Below, one piece after another: positions 33,101 through 44,335 of a DNA stretch of 64,000 bases (within the stretch, counting starts at the first letter, position 1; each line of letters opens with the position of its first letter). Under the pieces are notes generated by a model. It was not told where the DNA came from, ran no database searches, and worked only from the letters and a program-made list of their open reading frames with translations. Source of the stretch: Leguminivora glycinivorella (lineage: Eukaryota > Arthropoda > Insecta > Lepidoptera > Tortricidae); contig NC_062977.1 of the NCBI RefSeq assembly GCF_023078275.1, positions 14,963,118-15,027,117 of the forward strand, written 5' to 3'. A program made the position numbers and the translations under genes.

Positions 33101-35742
33101 CATGCATCATGATCACGGTAAACTGACGAAGGCGGGTGGATGTTAAAGTTGCATAGACAGCGCGCGATCTACCCTCCTTCGCGCGCGTCGGCTGCGTTCA
33201 CTTTCAGCGTTACCACTGGTCGCATTCACACTCGATGGTCTGTCCAAACACACTACACTCACAGTGTCACTACGTTTGTTCAATTCTGACTTCACCGGTT
33301 TTTTACACAAACAAATCACTGGATTCCATACATTAGATAGTTTGAAGCCATCCTCACGATTGAAATTTTTATATTTGTGAATCTCAATGGCTTCTCTTAC
33401 CATTCTTCTTTCTTCATGTTAATTCGTCAGCTTTACCCATTTATAATATTACAATACAATACAATTCAGTTTGTAGCAAATTACTGAAAATATGCCTGAA
33501 CTAGTTGATGCTCAAAAGCTGATTCAAATAGACTGGAAACCGCATGCCAACATGAGCCAAATAGCTGATGTGGAGTTATGCAGTTCCCATACATATTGTA
33601 ATTAGGCCGCAGTCTGTCTGTATCAGCCCTAAAAAGTAGTGCATAAGGTCTGATGTACAGTCAACTACAAAGAGATGTATCCACTTTTTCGCCTAATTAC
33701 AATGCAATAAGGTGAAAAAGTGGATGTATAAATCTCTTTGTAGTTGACTGTACACTGTACAGTCAACCAATTGGAATCCTAGGCCACTGTAGGACTATGT
33801 CATAGTAATATTATAAATCAGCTCGCTTGTCCTTTTGACATGGTTGTAGAGTGGCCTAGGGTTCCAGCAGTTAGGTACAGCCACATACTTGAATGTTCTA
33901 TCAAATTAATTTTATCTCAGAATGTTGTGGTGTGAAATGTGGACTAGGGTCGGGTGAAATGTGGGCTATGGCAGCACAGGATTTAGGTTTGTTTTGTTGA
34001 CAATTTTAAACTAGGATGTCTGGAGCACAGCAGATTATCTTTGTCATTTCCGTTTCTGATTCTGACTACATAAGTGACCTAATATAAATGACTCATACTG
34101 TTTACTCAAGTAGTTATGAACGGAAATAAAGAAAAGTGGGGCCAAACTGATGATAAATTCTAACCCTAGGCCTATAATAAGGCTAATAACTCACAACTTT
34201 TACAAGTAATAAGTAAAACGAACAATTGAGCACTTCCCGACAACTTTGTACATAGCCACTTCAGCAAATTTTAATTGATCCTATTTTGTTACCAACATTT
34301 AGTAATATAAGTCGACTTTCGTAAGATATATACAGGATAATTGTTGCAATTAAGAAAATATAGATACTAGAGAACCTTAATCATTAATGACGTAATAAAA
34401 CTTACTTAAATCTCAATTCATCAAAACATCTTGGTAACAAAATAGAAATAATAAAAACAAACTTAACTTTTTCTTTAATTTTTGTACAAACTTTTCGAGA
34501 ACTGCTGAATTGGTGACTTTCCATTAGAAAATGGTCCTTACGATTCATGTGCGAAAGGTCCTGTTTGTGATGGAAATATCTTATACACAAGTATTAAGAA
34601 ACCCGTCAGATTCCCTTATTGAGTTTCTGCTGATATTGGAATACGCTGTGTAAATATCTATAGTGCCACCCTAAATAAACTTTACGGATTTCTAGTGTGT
34701 GTTCTAAAGTGGCTGTGTGGGTCGGTTCACACCGAATGGCAGCGGTTGGCAGCGACGCGGCGAGCACTATTAGGGTCGGTTGCTCCAAACCGTTTGTCAT
34801 CGATAAAGCGTTCGTTAAATTTTATTATATGGGAAGTTCCATAGTCGTCTGCTGCGTGACGATGATGCGTCTGTCAAATGTGGTTGATGCAACTGGCCTT
34901 TAGTGTAAAATAATTTTAAATTAAATTGGCCGCGCGGCCACTTGCGGCACCGCGAAGGCCCGCGCGACCTAAGTCAGTCAAATGATACGTCTTTTTTATT
35001 ATATTTACTGTTTTTTTTAATATGTAGATAAAGTTTTAAATTACCTCGGCCGCTGCCACCCACTGCTCCCCGCTGTCGAACGCTGCCGGTGCGCGGCCGC
35101 TGCCATTCCGGTGTGAGCTGACCTTCAATATAAAAATGTAAAAGCTAACATTATTCCCTTCTTTTATTCCAGCCTGTTGTGAAGCTGCTAATAAATCGCC
35201 ACAACAATAAATACTCGTACACAAATACGTCTGACGATAACCTGCTGAAGAACATTGAACTGTTCGACAAACTCTCCCTGCGCTTCAGTGGAAGAGTGCT
35301 CTTCATCAAAGACGTCATCGGCTCCAACGAAATATGCTGCTGGTCGTTCTTCGGACACGGCAAGAAATGCGCCGAGGTTTGCTGCACGTCTATTGTCTAT
35401 GCAACTGATAAGAAGCATACGAAAGTAGAATTCCCAGAGGCAAGGATTTATGAGGAATCTCTTGGAATTTTGTTGTATGAGAGCCGGAATGGGCCCGATC
35501 AGGACTTGATACAAGCGACGTCGTCGCGGGGCGCGGTCGGCGGGCTCTCCTGCACCAGCGACGAGGAGGAAGAGCGCTCCGGGCTGCACGACTCAGGTCA
35601 AATAAGCAGAATAATCAGTCTTAGCGGTTACAGTCGGGCTTGGCGCGCCTTCGTAGCTCTAAACGGACAAATGTCTGATACCAAGCCGGGTTCTTCTTGC
35701 CCTTTTGCTGGCTGCCGTGCTTTGGTCTTTAGGAAGTTGTGA
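30167..35742 (+). CDS. BACURD-type KCTD protein (KCTD10/13/TNFAIP1 group)
   Basis: A Cullin-3 adaptor; vertebrate relatives target RhoA for ubiquitination. Exons: 30167-30332, 32191-32450 and 35173 onward. The BTB/T1 domain is QYVKLNVGGTLFYTTIGTLT, KSDNML, FSGRMEVLTDSEG, joined across intron 1 to [20 protein letters not shown]. The middle (ELLAEAKYFLIEELTESCQQ; PLITSHKEEQLLIMSTSK) and the C-terminal domain (NNKYSYTNTSDDNLLKNIEL, FDKLSLRFSGRVLFIKDVIG, ICCWSFFGHGKK, EVCCTSIVYATDKKHTKVEF) follow the vertebrate proteins closely. Read through, exon 3 ends at a TGA at 35740, giving 331 residues with an unrelated tail. A GT at 35597, after SDEEEERSGLHDSG, is where relatives continue with a short basic C-terminus, so a further exon may exist; I did not find it. 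The ATG at 30167 is the first one fitting the family. Confidence 0.92.
30555..30680. repeat. Inverted copy of the 4985-5310 repeat
   Basis: GGGTTAAGAATTTCACCACC, ATATAGGTTAAATTGTGGCG and GCGAGAGGCTGGCAACTG are the complement of the copy in SPG11. It is in KCTD intron 1. Confidence 0.55.
30950..31095 (+). repeat. Fold-back-like repeat with inverted partner at 31530-31705
   Basis: TTTACGCACTAGTGCGAGAA and a CGTGCGAAAAGGAAATTCG block occur here. The complementary order (GAATTTCCTTTTAGCACGTG, then CTTCTCGCACTAGTGCGTAA) is found at 31560-31680. The two lie in KCTD intron 1 in opposite orientation. Confidence 0.6.
31110..31300 (+). repeat. Second copy of the 23385-23600 repeat
   Basis: ACCGATTTTCCTGAAAC, CCACAGACAGACACACACAC and CGTTTTTGCGTCGGGGGTTA match the PPM1G intronic copy. 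Confidence 0.6.
31820..32085. mobile_element. GC-rich nested fold-back element
   Basis: Outer arms: GGGCGTCCGCGCTACGCC to GTGTAATT at left pair with AATTACACTG to GGCGTGGCGCGGACGCCC at right. Inner arms: TTTTGTATAGGAAGGACGTA (31900) pair with TACGTCTTTCCATATACAAA (31990). The centre is very GC-rich (GGCGCGGCGCGCGACC). It ends about 105 bp before KCTD exon 2. Confidence 0.7.
32641..32780. mobile_element. Hairpin MITE with (AT)n ends
   Basis: (TA)n then AATGGCAACACTTATAGAAC at left pairs with GTTCTATAAGTGTTGCCATT then (AT)n at right. The arms are about 45 bp. It is in KCTD intron 2. Confidence 0.75.
33026..33420 (-). mobile_element. Penelope-like element, 3' fragment
   Basis: Minus-strand codons read REAIEIHKYKNFNREDGFKL then SNVWNPVI, like the segment after the endonuclease domain of Penelope-like elements (REAIEI...NFNREDG.KLS..W.P). 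The sequence downstream in that orientation (GCATGCAACTGCGTCGAAAT, ATCGGGAGCTCG) resembles their 3' tails. The reverse transcriptase is absent. KCTD intron 2. Confidence 0.65.
33654..33754. mobile_element. 101-bp hairpin MITE
   Basis: TGTACAGTCAACTACAAAGA at left is complementary to TCTTTGTAGTTGACTGTACA at right; the arms continue through the CCACTTTTTC block. KCTD intron 2. Confidence 0.75.
34720..35123. mobile_element. MITE just before KCTD exon 3
   Basis: Ends GGTCGGTTCACACCGAATGG (34720) and CCATTCCGGTGTGAGCTGAC (35103) pair with few mismatches. It ends 50 bp before the exon 3 acceptor, so it may lie close to the branch-point region. Confidence 0.7.
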
Positions 35743-36600
35743 GACGCCCGTCCTACGGGCCCTTTCTACACCTTGTGAGCTCTCTTCGAGATGTGAATGC
35801 AGAAGGAATGAAAGCAAAAGAGGCAATTTTATATTCCAAATAAATTCGCAATTATTTGATGGACAACTTTCTGTGTCTACATGTCTTTGTGTTTAGTGAA
35901 TATAAAGTATGAAGAAATAGTATGTGTTATGAAGAAATAGTGCAAAAAGTGACATAGACTATTATAATTATTGTAAAGTCCAAAAATGAATAGTGTAATG
36001 AAATGTCCAGTATACGATTTTAAATAATTATAGTATGAACTGTATGTAACTTTTGTTGGATGCTTTAGTGTGCATGTTTGTTGTATTGTAATGAAATCTT
36101 TTCCATTTCACTGTAGGTGTTTTAAATATGTATGTCTATGTGTGATGCCTTATTTAAATACCCAGCAAAAAGGATGGGTTTACAATTCTAATTAATATGA
36201 CATTGTATAACATGAGACATCTATGTGTATAAACTAGCCCTTACAGTGGATACGCTGCTACATTCAACAGTTTCTAAAAGTCTTGCAGTTCCGGCTGTTT
36301 GCAGTTTCGAATGTGCATTGTAGTGCCTCGTCAATACTGTGAAAAAGAGCGTATCCACCTCACACTAAATTATAGCGTCTTTTCAGTGCCAGATAGAAAA
36401 AATGACCGTAACAGTACCCAAGGCGCCGTCATATTTTAAGATTCGGGCGAAGCCTGACGTACGCGGTCCCAAGCCACCGGCGTCCTCATATGGAGTAGCA
36501 ACCATAGAGTTGTCTCTCAAATGTACAGTGAGCTGCAAATACATTTGACCATCCTTGTACAAATATTTGCACGAAATGCTGTGTACAACCGCAGGCAATT
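35743..36600. other. Downstream of the KCTD gene, probable 3' UTR
   Basis: An AT-rich tail; AAATAAATT near 35838 is one possible poly-A signal. A pyrimidine-rich acceptor-like site (GCGTCTTTTCAG) is at about 36376-36387, but the short frame after it lacks the basic C-terminus of relatives, so I do not call an exon. Confidence 0.4.
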
Positions 36601-36699
36601 ATGGTCGTGCGATAAATGATAAAACATCTGGCTGATATCGCACTTATAAATAGTGCGATAGGGACGGCCTGATGTTTTATCATTTATCGCGCGACCATG
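36601..36699. mobile_element. 99-bp fold-back MITE
   Basis: ATGGTCGTGCGATAAATGAT with AAAACATC pairs with GATGTTTTATCATTTATCGC and GCGACCAT; an inner pair TATCGCACT/AGTGCGATA is also present. A related copy is at 14410. Confidence 0.75.
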
Positions 36700-37382
36700 C
36701 TTGCCTGCCTGTTCTACATACCACATCAGTATAAATTATATGTTAAGCTTAAATGTCACTTACACAGCTCAAATGTATTGCCAAATGGATGTTTAGTAAT
36801 TAAGGTCCCTTTCCTGAATTTACTCAGCAACAGCTCACATTTGCATCCAAATGTTTACACTCAAGATCACTAAAAACTGGTAATTTTGTATACAAATTCT
36901 AAAACAAAACCTTGTTTGTTGACTTGTTTACTGCAAACTTGCCGGTAAAATATAAATAATATATTAGATTCTATTCACAAAAGTGTGACAGTGCCAGTGA
37001 TTACTGATTAGTTGTAATATAATATGACAGGCACAATGTTATGGAATAAATACCAACATTATATAGTCTAGTCGATCTATTTTCACGTTCTGAAAGATTT
37101 ATTAAATAATAAGATAAATCATTTTTAGGGCGCACACTAGTAAATTTTGCAACGAGGGCATAAAGTGACCCATATAATCAAAGCTAATTTCCGAGCGCAA
37201 GCGGGAACCGTCACAGGTTGAGGATACTAGGGCATTTACGCCAGCGTTGTATACTTTTTAAAATACGTGCACTTTAAGAATGGTTCGTCTCTATCTAATG
37301 GATGTTTCATGGAAACCATGAAGATTCTCTATTTCAAGAAAATGATTAATTTTGTTCTTAATCGGATCTAGATATAGAATTT

Positions 37383-37531
37383 CGTCACTACTTTAAAAAA
37401 AACTTGTATCTTCGTCTGTCAATGAAAAGAAAGTTGTAGTATGTATGGAACGCATATAGACTTATTGCGTTTTAACTTTGAGGAGCAGCGTGAGATACGA
37501 GATTTTTTCAAAGTAGTGACGATTTTAATGT
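37383..37531. mobile_element. 149-bp fold-back MITE
   Basis: CGTCACTACTTTAAAAAAAA with CTTGTATCT pairs with AGATACGAGATTTTTTCAAA and GTAGTGACG. Confidence 0.65.
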
Positions 37532-37596
37532 GGGTTACTCAATAAACGCATTCTTAGAAGCGGACATTTTCAAAGACGTTGTCAATAAGGTGTTAT

Positions 37597-38235
37597 TAAG
37601 CTGAGTTTAGACGTGCAAGTTTTGAGACATATGTACAAGTATATGCAAGAAAGAGATGTAGATATTTGATATTTGCCACTGGTGGAACAAGCGTGTAGAG
37701 GGCTAAGTCTTGCGGCCAACCGATTGGTGTCGGGCCACACATCAAAGGATCTTGGCGCCAATGGCCAACTGCGTTTACACGTTGGCGCTTCATTCAGTTT
37801 GTCGTCAGCCGTCAGAGAGGACAGTAGTGAAATATTTACGAAAATAATAAGTTTATCTATGCCAATAATAGTGTTGATTTTAGGAAATAAAATAACCTTG
37901 CAAATGTTTAATGTATTGCCTAAAAAAGATAAATGTGCTTATCAGAATATTCAAAAGTTTGTTAATATTTCAAACGGGGTTATTATTTTTTAATCAAATT
38001 TTGCTGACAACGTAAATGACCTAGAATTTCCTAGCCTTTTCCATTCTACGTCCAACTTTCATGAAGAGCCAATGCCAAGTGATTGGTTCGCCAATGTGTA
38101 AGCAGCGACTCTTATCTTGGCCAAGGGGTTCTACCAAGGGTTGGTGGAACCGTTGGCCACATGTGTACAGCGGCCGTTACCTATAGTTGCGTCTCAAAAC
38201 TTGCAGCAATAACTTGCTGGTCTAAACTCAGCTTT
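37597..38235. mobile_element. Composite fold-back element, 0.64 kb
   Basis: AAGCTGAGTTTAGACGTGCA and AGTTTTGAGAC at left pair with GTCTCAAAACTTGC and GGTCTAAACTCAGCTTT at right, allowing a 14-base insertion. Inside, GGCGCCAATGGCCA-type and TTGGCCA-type blocks pair again. Intergenic, KCTD to INO80B. Confidence 0.65.
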
Positions 38236-39275
38236 AGTAGATAGTCTCGGAAAAAATCGTGCCTCTGATTCGATGGCTCATTGCATCTATTATCCCGCAT
38301 TGTGCGTGACAGAGAGGCGCTACAACATATGCTAGCGGCGGCCATTAGATATATTTAACTGTTAACATTGATAGCCCACAAAATGGCAACACCAGTCGTG
38401 CATTTACAAATACGCGACGTGATTTGTTCGTATTGTCATGTTAATAAAGGTTAGATTTGACAACAGTTGACGCTTGATATCGCGAAACGTTTCGCCATCT
38501 AGTTCGACAGTCAAACTCGGGCATGATTTTTTCTTTAGGTTACTCACCTTGTCTACAGCACAGTATAATAAAGAGTACTATATACTAGTACCAGTGTCCG
38601 AGGTGTGTCTACAGTCACTGTTTAAACGAAAAAAGTCGCACCTGTACTATAGTCTAAAAGTCAGAATTCAGAATAAAATCTTTAATTATGTAACTTTCAC
38701 AGTTGTATAATCTATTATAATTCCATTGGTGTATGTAATTGACGTATTGTATAAAATCTGTTCTATTTAAAAAAACTATTAAATTTTTATGAAGTAATTA
38801 TATGCTCACTATTTAGCTGTCTTACAGTTTTTTATTTATTAAGAAATGTAACATTAGCACCCTGAAGTCCCTGAATCACACTCTCAAGTCTCAAATATAA
38901 ATCTGATAAGACCTTGATTTTCTTTAGTTTATGATTTGAATGCTAGGTGATTCCATTATGTATAGAAAAATCACGTTTGTTCTTAAGGTAACCACAGACT
39001 AGACTCGAGTTTTTGATGTACTGTGATATTTACTAAAATCCAGAATAAATTCTTGACATAGATTGTGCCAATGTCCAGACGTCCCACAATGTGCGAGAGG
39101 CATCTATAGGTACATTAGGTACCTATTAATTTAAGAAATTAATAATAAAGCTATTATTTCCTATAAAATGGTTTCTGAAAGTTGGAGATAGGTGATGTAA
39201 TAGGAGAAATTTCCTTACAAAAAAAAATTGTGGATACAAAAAACTCGAAGTTAAAGAAAAGAAAACAAGTCATGT

Positions 39276-40769
39276 TTAACCAGCTATAATGGTGACATTT
39301 CTTTTATAACATTCCAAGCTGCATAATGGAACTCCAGTTTTGGAACAATTATACTTCTTGATGTTTTCACAACCTTCAGCTCCACATCTGATAGGTTTAG
39401 GTGGCTCCCTCGGAGGCATTGCTTCAAGCGGAAATGGTAACCCAGGTGGCATAGATAATGATATCTCTGTTGCACTATTTTTATACATTATCATGGGCTC
39501 TTGCCTCTTGGCAGGCTTGCCTTTTTGAGAATTTTTCAGGTTTTTGGATTCCTGCTTTTTAAGTAGGCGGTCCATTGTTTTCTTTTTATCCTTTTCACGT
39601 TTTTCATCTGCCAGTTGCTTGCGCTTTTGTGATTTGATAGCTGCTTTTTGTATAGCTTCTGCGGTCATGACTTTTTCTTTGTAACCAGAGGGCAGTGCAA
39701 GCAGCACTTCACCTCCTGGACTGGTATCTTTGTCTGTTCCCCTTTCGTACATAGCCCTTTGTCTGGCAGTCATCATTTTGGGGTCTTTTGGTTTGATTTT
39801 CTTCAGTTCTTCATCAACCTGTGTAAAAAAAAATCAAAATTTACATACAAAGTGAAAAGCTTTTTATAAGTAGCAACAGTATGATATACCTAGAAGGTCA
39901 TAAAATTAACTAAATTCAAATAATTTCGTTCATAGTGTTCGTAAATAATTTAGTTCACGCGATCATGAGGAAGCGGTGTAGCTCAATGTTGAGGAGGTGG
40001 CGCGCCAGCTCGAATGCCATCCTGTGCACGCTGGCTGACCGGTGGGACTCACCGTTGCTGAGGCATTGGGTGCAGCTACATGCCCCAATGTGTGTAAATT
40101 TATATTAATTTTAATTTTGTCTCTTTACTAACCCTAGATCTAAGTGTTAATGTATTACTAACAAAATATGGACTTTTGTTCGAAATAAATGCAATTTATT
40201 ATTATTTATTATTATAGTACTGCAATAACATTTTAATAGAATTTTTATTAGTGTACATAATTTATTAACTAGATTATTACCTCTTCTAGTTTTCCAGATT
40301 TGATAGCATCTAGCCATCTTTCCTCCTCACTGGACGTCCCACTGTCCCTTCCTTTCTTTTTCTTCTTAGCCACCACTTTAGGTGGGGTACTTGAGGATGA
40401 GCCCGGCATGGATTTCCTAGAGTCGGAAGAAGACTTCATGGTTTGTGCTTTTAGTAAATCTGCAGCGGACGTTCCCGGAAGGTCTCTGCCGACCTTCATT
40501 TTAGACTTAAAGGACTTGTCCATAACATCTTCGTATGAGACGTCAATTGATGTATCACTGTCGTAATCATTCTCAAGTTTTCTCTTCTTGTGCTTCTTAT
40601 GTTTGTGCTTTTTATGCTTTTTCTGGGGCGGTGTATCTGAAAATTTTGTCTTATTTATATCCTTAAGCTTGCAAAATAGTTAAGAGACTAACAAAGATGT
40701 AACAAACAATGCTTTACCTATAACGATTTCATCTTCTGTGGTACTTGGTTCGCGCAATCTACGTACCAT
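39276..40769 (-). CDS. INO80B: INO80 complex subunit B-like (PAPA-1 + HIT zinc finger)
   Basis: A subunit of the INO80 chromatin-remodelling complex. Three exons (40718-40769, 40281-40636, 39276-39818) encode 299 residues in one frame, somewhat shorter than the human protein (about 356). The first ~50 residues include a Lys/His-rich run (QKKHKKHKHKKHKKRK), a likely nuclear signal. Next comes a Ser-rich linker, then SGTSSEEERWLDAIKSGKLE and VDEELKKIKPKDPKMMTARQ. The PAPA-1 region continues with EAIQKAAIKSQKRKQLADEK and a basic coiled coil. The C-terminus is a HIT-type finger: CGAEGCENIKKYNC, then CSLECYKRN. The gene ends in IIAG and TAA. All introns are GT-AG. A long DNA hairpin starts 195 bp upstream of the ATG. 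Confidence 0.92.
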
Positions 40770-40964
40770 CGTTAATTAATTTTGCTGCTAAACTGTCTAA
40801 AAAATATAGCGACGCTCGTAATAGAATAGACTGAAACAATATTATTGCGTCGCGATCCAAACGATTCCGATAAATAAAAGACGAGAACTGTCAAGTGTCA
40901 AACTCAAATGTCAGTTCGTATCTGTCAGTGCGAAAGTATGTTCAAGTTGTGTTTTACCCGTGGT

Positions 40965-41194
40965 TACGATCACCTTTCTCTCTCAGTGATAAGGTTCAAT
41001 TTAGTATGGCAAAAAATGTGATTCCACAATCTAGTTCAATAATTCTAAATATATGGTTAACCATTCCACAATCTAGTTCAATAATTCTAAATATATGGTT
41101 AACCATATATTTAGAATTATTGAACTAGATTGTGGAATCACATTTTTTGCCATACTAAATTGAACCTTATCACTGAGAGAGAAAGGTGATCGTA
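40965..41194. repeat. Long hairpin with a 42-bp duplicated arm segment
   Basis: The right arm 41101-41194 (94 bases) is the perfect reverse complement of 40965-41020 joined to either copy of a 42-bp direct repeat (41021-41062 and 41063-41104). Arm sequence includes CGATCACCTTTCTCTCTCAG and ATTCCACAATCTAGTTCAAT; the centre is ATATGGTTAACCATAT. Confidence 0.85.
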
Positions 41195-42380
41195 TCAAAC
41201 TAGCGAAAACGGTCCACATGAGAGGGCATTGTTTGGGCTGGTGTCCCTCTCGCACGTGTTGCCAGTGTTAATGAGGTTACCATAGTAGTAGTATTTTTAT
41301 CTGTATATTACCTGACTTTATGGCCGGCAACAGACAGTCTTAATTTCATAATCTTAAAAAATCATAATCTTATGAAATCAGATCGAGTGCACGGATTCCC
41401 ATACAATTTCGCAACTGTCTACACACAGTCTTAATTTTTAAGATTATGAATTTTTTCAGATTGATCTGACAGATTGCGAATAATTTGAATTTTAAGAATG
41501 TGTGTGGCAAGGCAGTCAATCTTATTTTATAAGATTATGATTTTTTAAGATTATGAAAATTAAGAGGCCTTATTCCTAAAGACGAGCGTTTTTTGCAAAA
41601 TAGAACCTTTTTCATTCAAAATTATAAAGAAACTATAAATGATTATTAAAAAAATGATAATGTTCCTAAAAGTACATATCTTAAGCTAGAAAGTCAATTA
41701 GTACTACTTTAAAATATGTCTTTTTATACTTCAAAAAAATCAGTTTTTTCGGAAGACGTTTTCAATTTTCATAGTGGGATAGCTCGTTTAGAATCGTGAT
41801 TGTGCTGTTAAAAATGTTATTTGGGGTAATAAATGATCACAATCCTATTTGTTATATCCTGTACGAGTTAGCTAATACTTTGACATTTTAAGATTTACTT
41901 GAAATGGTGAATAAATAACCTTCCGTATCCTCCCCATTTTTTCGATAAAAAGAGGTTTACATTATGTATTTTTCCTGCGATTCCTGCATTTTTTGTAACT
42001 CTTAAATAATATTATCCTAAACTAGAACTTCTTATTGACCTATAAGAAAAAAATCATACATATAAGACATACCTTTCTGTCGATAGATATGTTTTTAAAA
42101 CACCTAAAATTCGAATAAAAGACACTGTGCTAACGCGAGCCCGCTCAGTCTGCGCCGAGCGCTCGAAGACAACGGACCTGCGTTTGATCGTCCGGCGCAC
42201 CTAGCTTTCGTAAGCAGCTCGATAGTTCCGAGAAGTGCCGTAAACTGCGACTAAACAAATCTTGATCCTTTTTACACCTTATGCAATTTTAGCATTCGAC
42301 ATGCTTTTCATATGATTTTGGATTTTAAGTTATACGTGAAGTTTGTTGAGAGTTTGAATTATTATTATATTTTGGGACCA

Positions 42381-43680
42381 GGATGAGGTTCTGGTTCTCA
42401 TGATGATGGAGTCAGGCAGGAGATGTTCAACAGAACTGCTATTCTACTTATCATAACTCCGCCATGTTTGGGCTCATTAGATTTGGGCTGATGAGCACCA
42501 TCGATCTAGATGAGGTCCAAGGTCTCATGATGGAGTCAGGAGGTGGTCAACAGAACTGCTATTCTCCTCATCATAACCCCATCATGTTTGGGCTCATTAG
42601 ATTTGGGCTGACGAGCACCATCGAACTAGATGAGGTCCAAGGTCTCATGACGGGGTCAGGAGGTGGCCAACAGAACTGCTATTCTCCTCATCATAACCCC
42701 ATCATGTTCGGGCTCATTAGATTTGGGCTGACGAGCACCATCGAACTAGATGAGGTCCAAGGTCTCATGATGGAGTCAGGAGGTGGTCAACAGAACTGCT
42801 ATTCTCCTCATCATAACCCCATCATGTTTGGGCTCATTAGATTTGGGCTGACGAGCACCACCGAACTAGATGAGGTCCAAGGTCTTATGACGGGGTCAGG
42901 AGGTGGCCAACAGAACTGCTATTCTCCTCATCATAACCCCATCATGTTCGGGCTCATTAGATTTGGGCTGACGAGCACCATCGAACTAGATGAGGTCCAA
43001 GGTCTCATGATGGAGTCAGGAGGTGGTCAACAGAACTGCTATTCTCCTCATCATAACCCCATCATGTTTGGGCTCATTAGATTTGGGCTGACGAGCACCA
43101 TCGAACTAGATGAGGTCCAGGGTCTCATGATGGAGTCAGGAGGTGGTCAACAGAACTGCTATTCTCCTCATCATAACCCCATCATGTTTGGGCTCATTAG
43201 ATTTGGGCTGACGAGCACCACCGAACTAGATGAGGTCCAAGGTCTTATGACAGGGTCAGGAGGTGGCCAACAGAACTGCTATTCTCCTCATCATAACCCC
43301 ATCATGTTCGGGCTCATTAGATTTGGGCTGACGAGCACCATCGAACTAGATGAGGTCCAAGGTCTCATGATGGAGTCAGGAGGTAGTCAACAGAACTGCT
43401 ATTCTCCTCATCATAACCCCATCATGTTTGGGCTCATTAGATTTGGGCTGACGAGCACCATCGAACTAGATGAGGTCCAGGGTCTCATGATGGAGTCAGG
43501 AGGTGGCCAACAGAACTGCTATTCTCCTCATCATAATCCCATCATGTTCGGGCTGACGAGCACCATCGAACTAGACGAGGTCCAAGTTCTCATGATGGAG
43601 TCAGGAGGTGGTCAACAGAACTGCTATTCTCCTCATCATAACCCCATCATGTTTGGGCTCATTATAAATATGTGGAAGGT
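42381..43680 (+). repeat. 120-bp minisatellite, about ten units
   Basis: Ten and a half units of exactly 120 bp; the first is diverged and the last is shortened by 15 bases. Two variants differ at linked sites: A has ATGATGGAGTCAGG, GGTGGTC and TTTGGG; B has ATGACGGGGTCAGG, GGTGGCC and TTCGGG. From 42481 the order is A B A B A A B A A/B. Because 120 is a multiple of 3, a 445-codon frame stays open (unit peptide GQQNCYSPHHNPIMFGLIRF). It has no known domain and I do not consider it a gene. Confidence 0.9.
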
Positions 43681-43704
43681 CGTTAATAATAATAAATGTT
43701 TTAT

Positions 43705-44020
43705 TAGGGTACCCCTATATGTAAAGAGGGGGCAGATATTTTTTTTCATTTCAACCCCAACGTGTGATATATTGTTAGATAGGTATTTAAAAATGAATTA
43801 GGTTTTACTAAGATCGATTTTTGATAATTTTCATATTTTCGGAAATAATCGCTATAACTTTTGAACCATATGTTTAAAAATATGAAAAAAATCACAAAAG
43901 TAGAACTTTACAAAGACTTTCTTTGAAAATTTGTTTTGAACTTTATAGGTTAGTTTTTGAGAAAAATACGGAAAACTACGGAACCCTACACTGAGCGTGG
44001 CCCGACACGCTTTTGGCCGG
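43705..44020 (-). mobile_element. GGGTTCCGTAG-family element, copy 4, partial
   Basis: Inverted relative to the others: begins AGGGTACCCCTATATGTAAA and ends ACTACGGAACCCTACACTGA, then GCTTTTGGCCGG. The right half with the GGAC run is missing. Confidence 0.7.
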
Positions 44021-44335
44021 TTTTTATTTTATTTTAATACTTTTCTGTGCTATTCATACATAGCCATCCTAGGGGATTCAGTATTGACAGCTTCTTTTTT
44101 TTTTCTTTCTGCATATATTTGTTTCCGCTTTTAAGTTTATTGTAAATAAGACTGCTTGCACTTACATTGAGATTATAATTACATAATGCTATTAAATTAA
44201 ATCTAATGAAGCGTTGTTTTATTTCCTAAATCTCAAAACCCTTTAAATTGAATATGTATAGTAATGAGCAAAAATTTTACCGCAGGCTTTCCAAACCGAC
44301 GATGCTTGATCAGCTACTTTTAGAACGAACATGTA

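Noticed and set aside
36376..36440. A last KCTD exon after the GCGTCTTTTCAG acceptor
   Set aside because: The 18-codon frame after it lacks the basic tail of KCTD10/13/TNFAIP1, so support is too weak.
42464..43801. 445-codon open frame over the 120-bp minisatellite as a gene
   Set aside because: The frame is open only because the unit is 40 codons long. It has no domain or splice context, and its end runs into an inverted interspersed repeat. Kept as a repeat.
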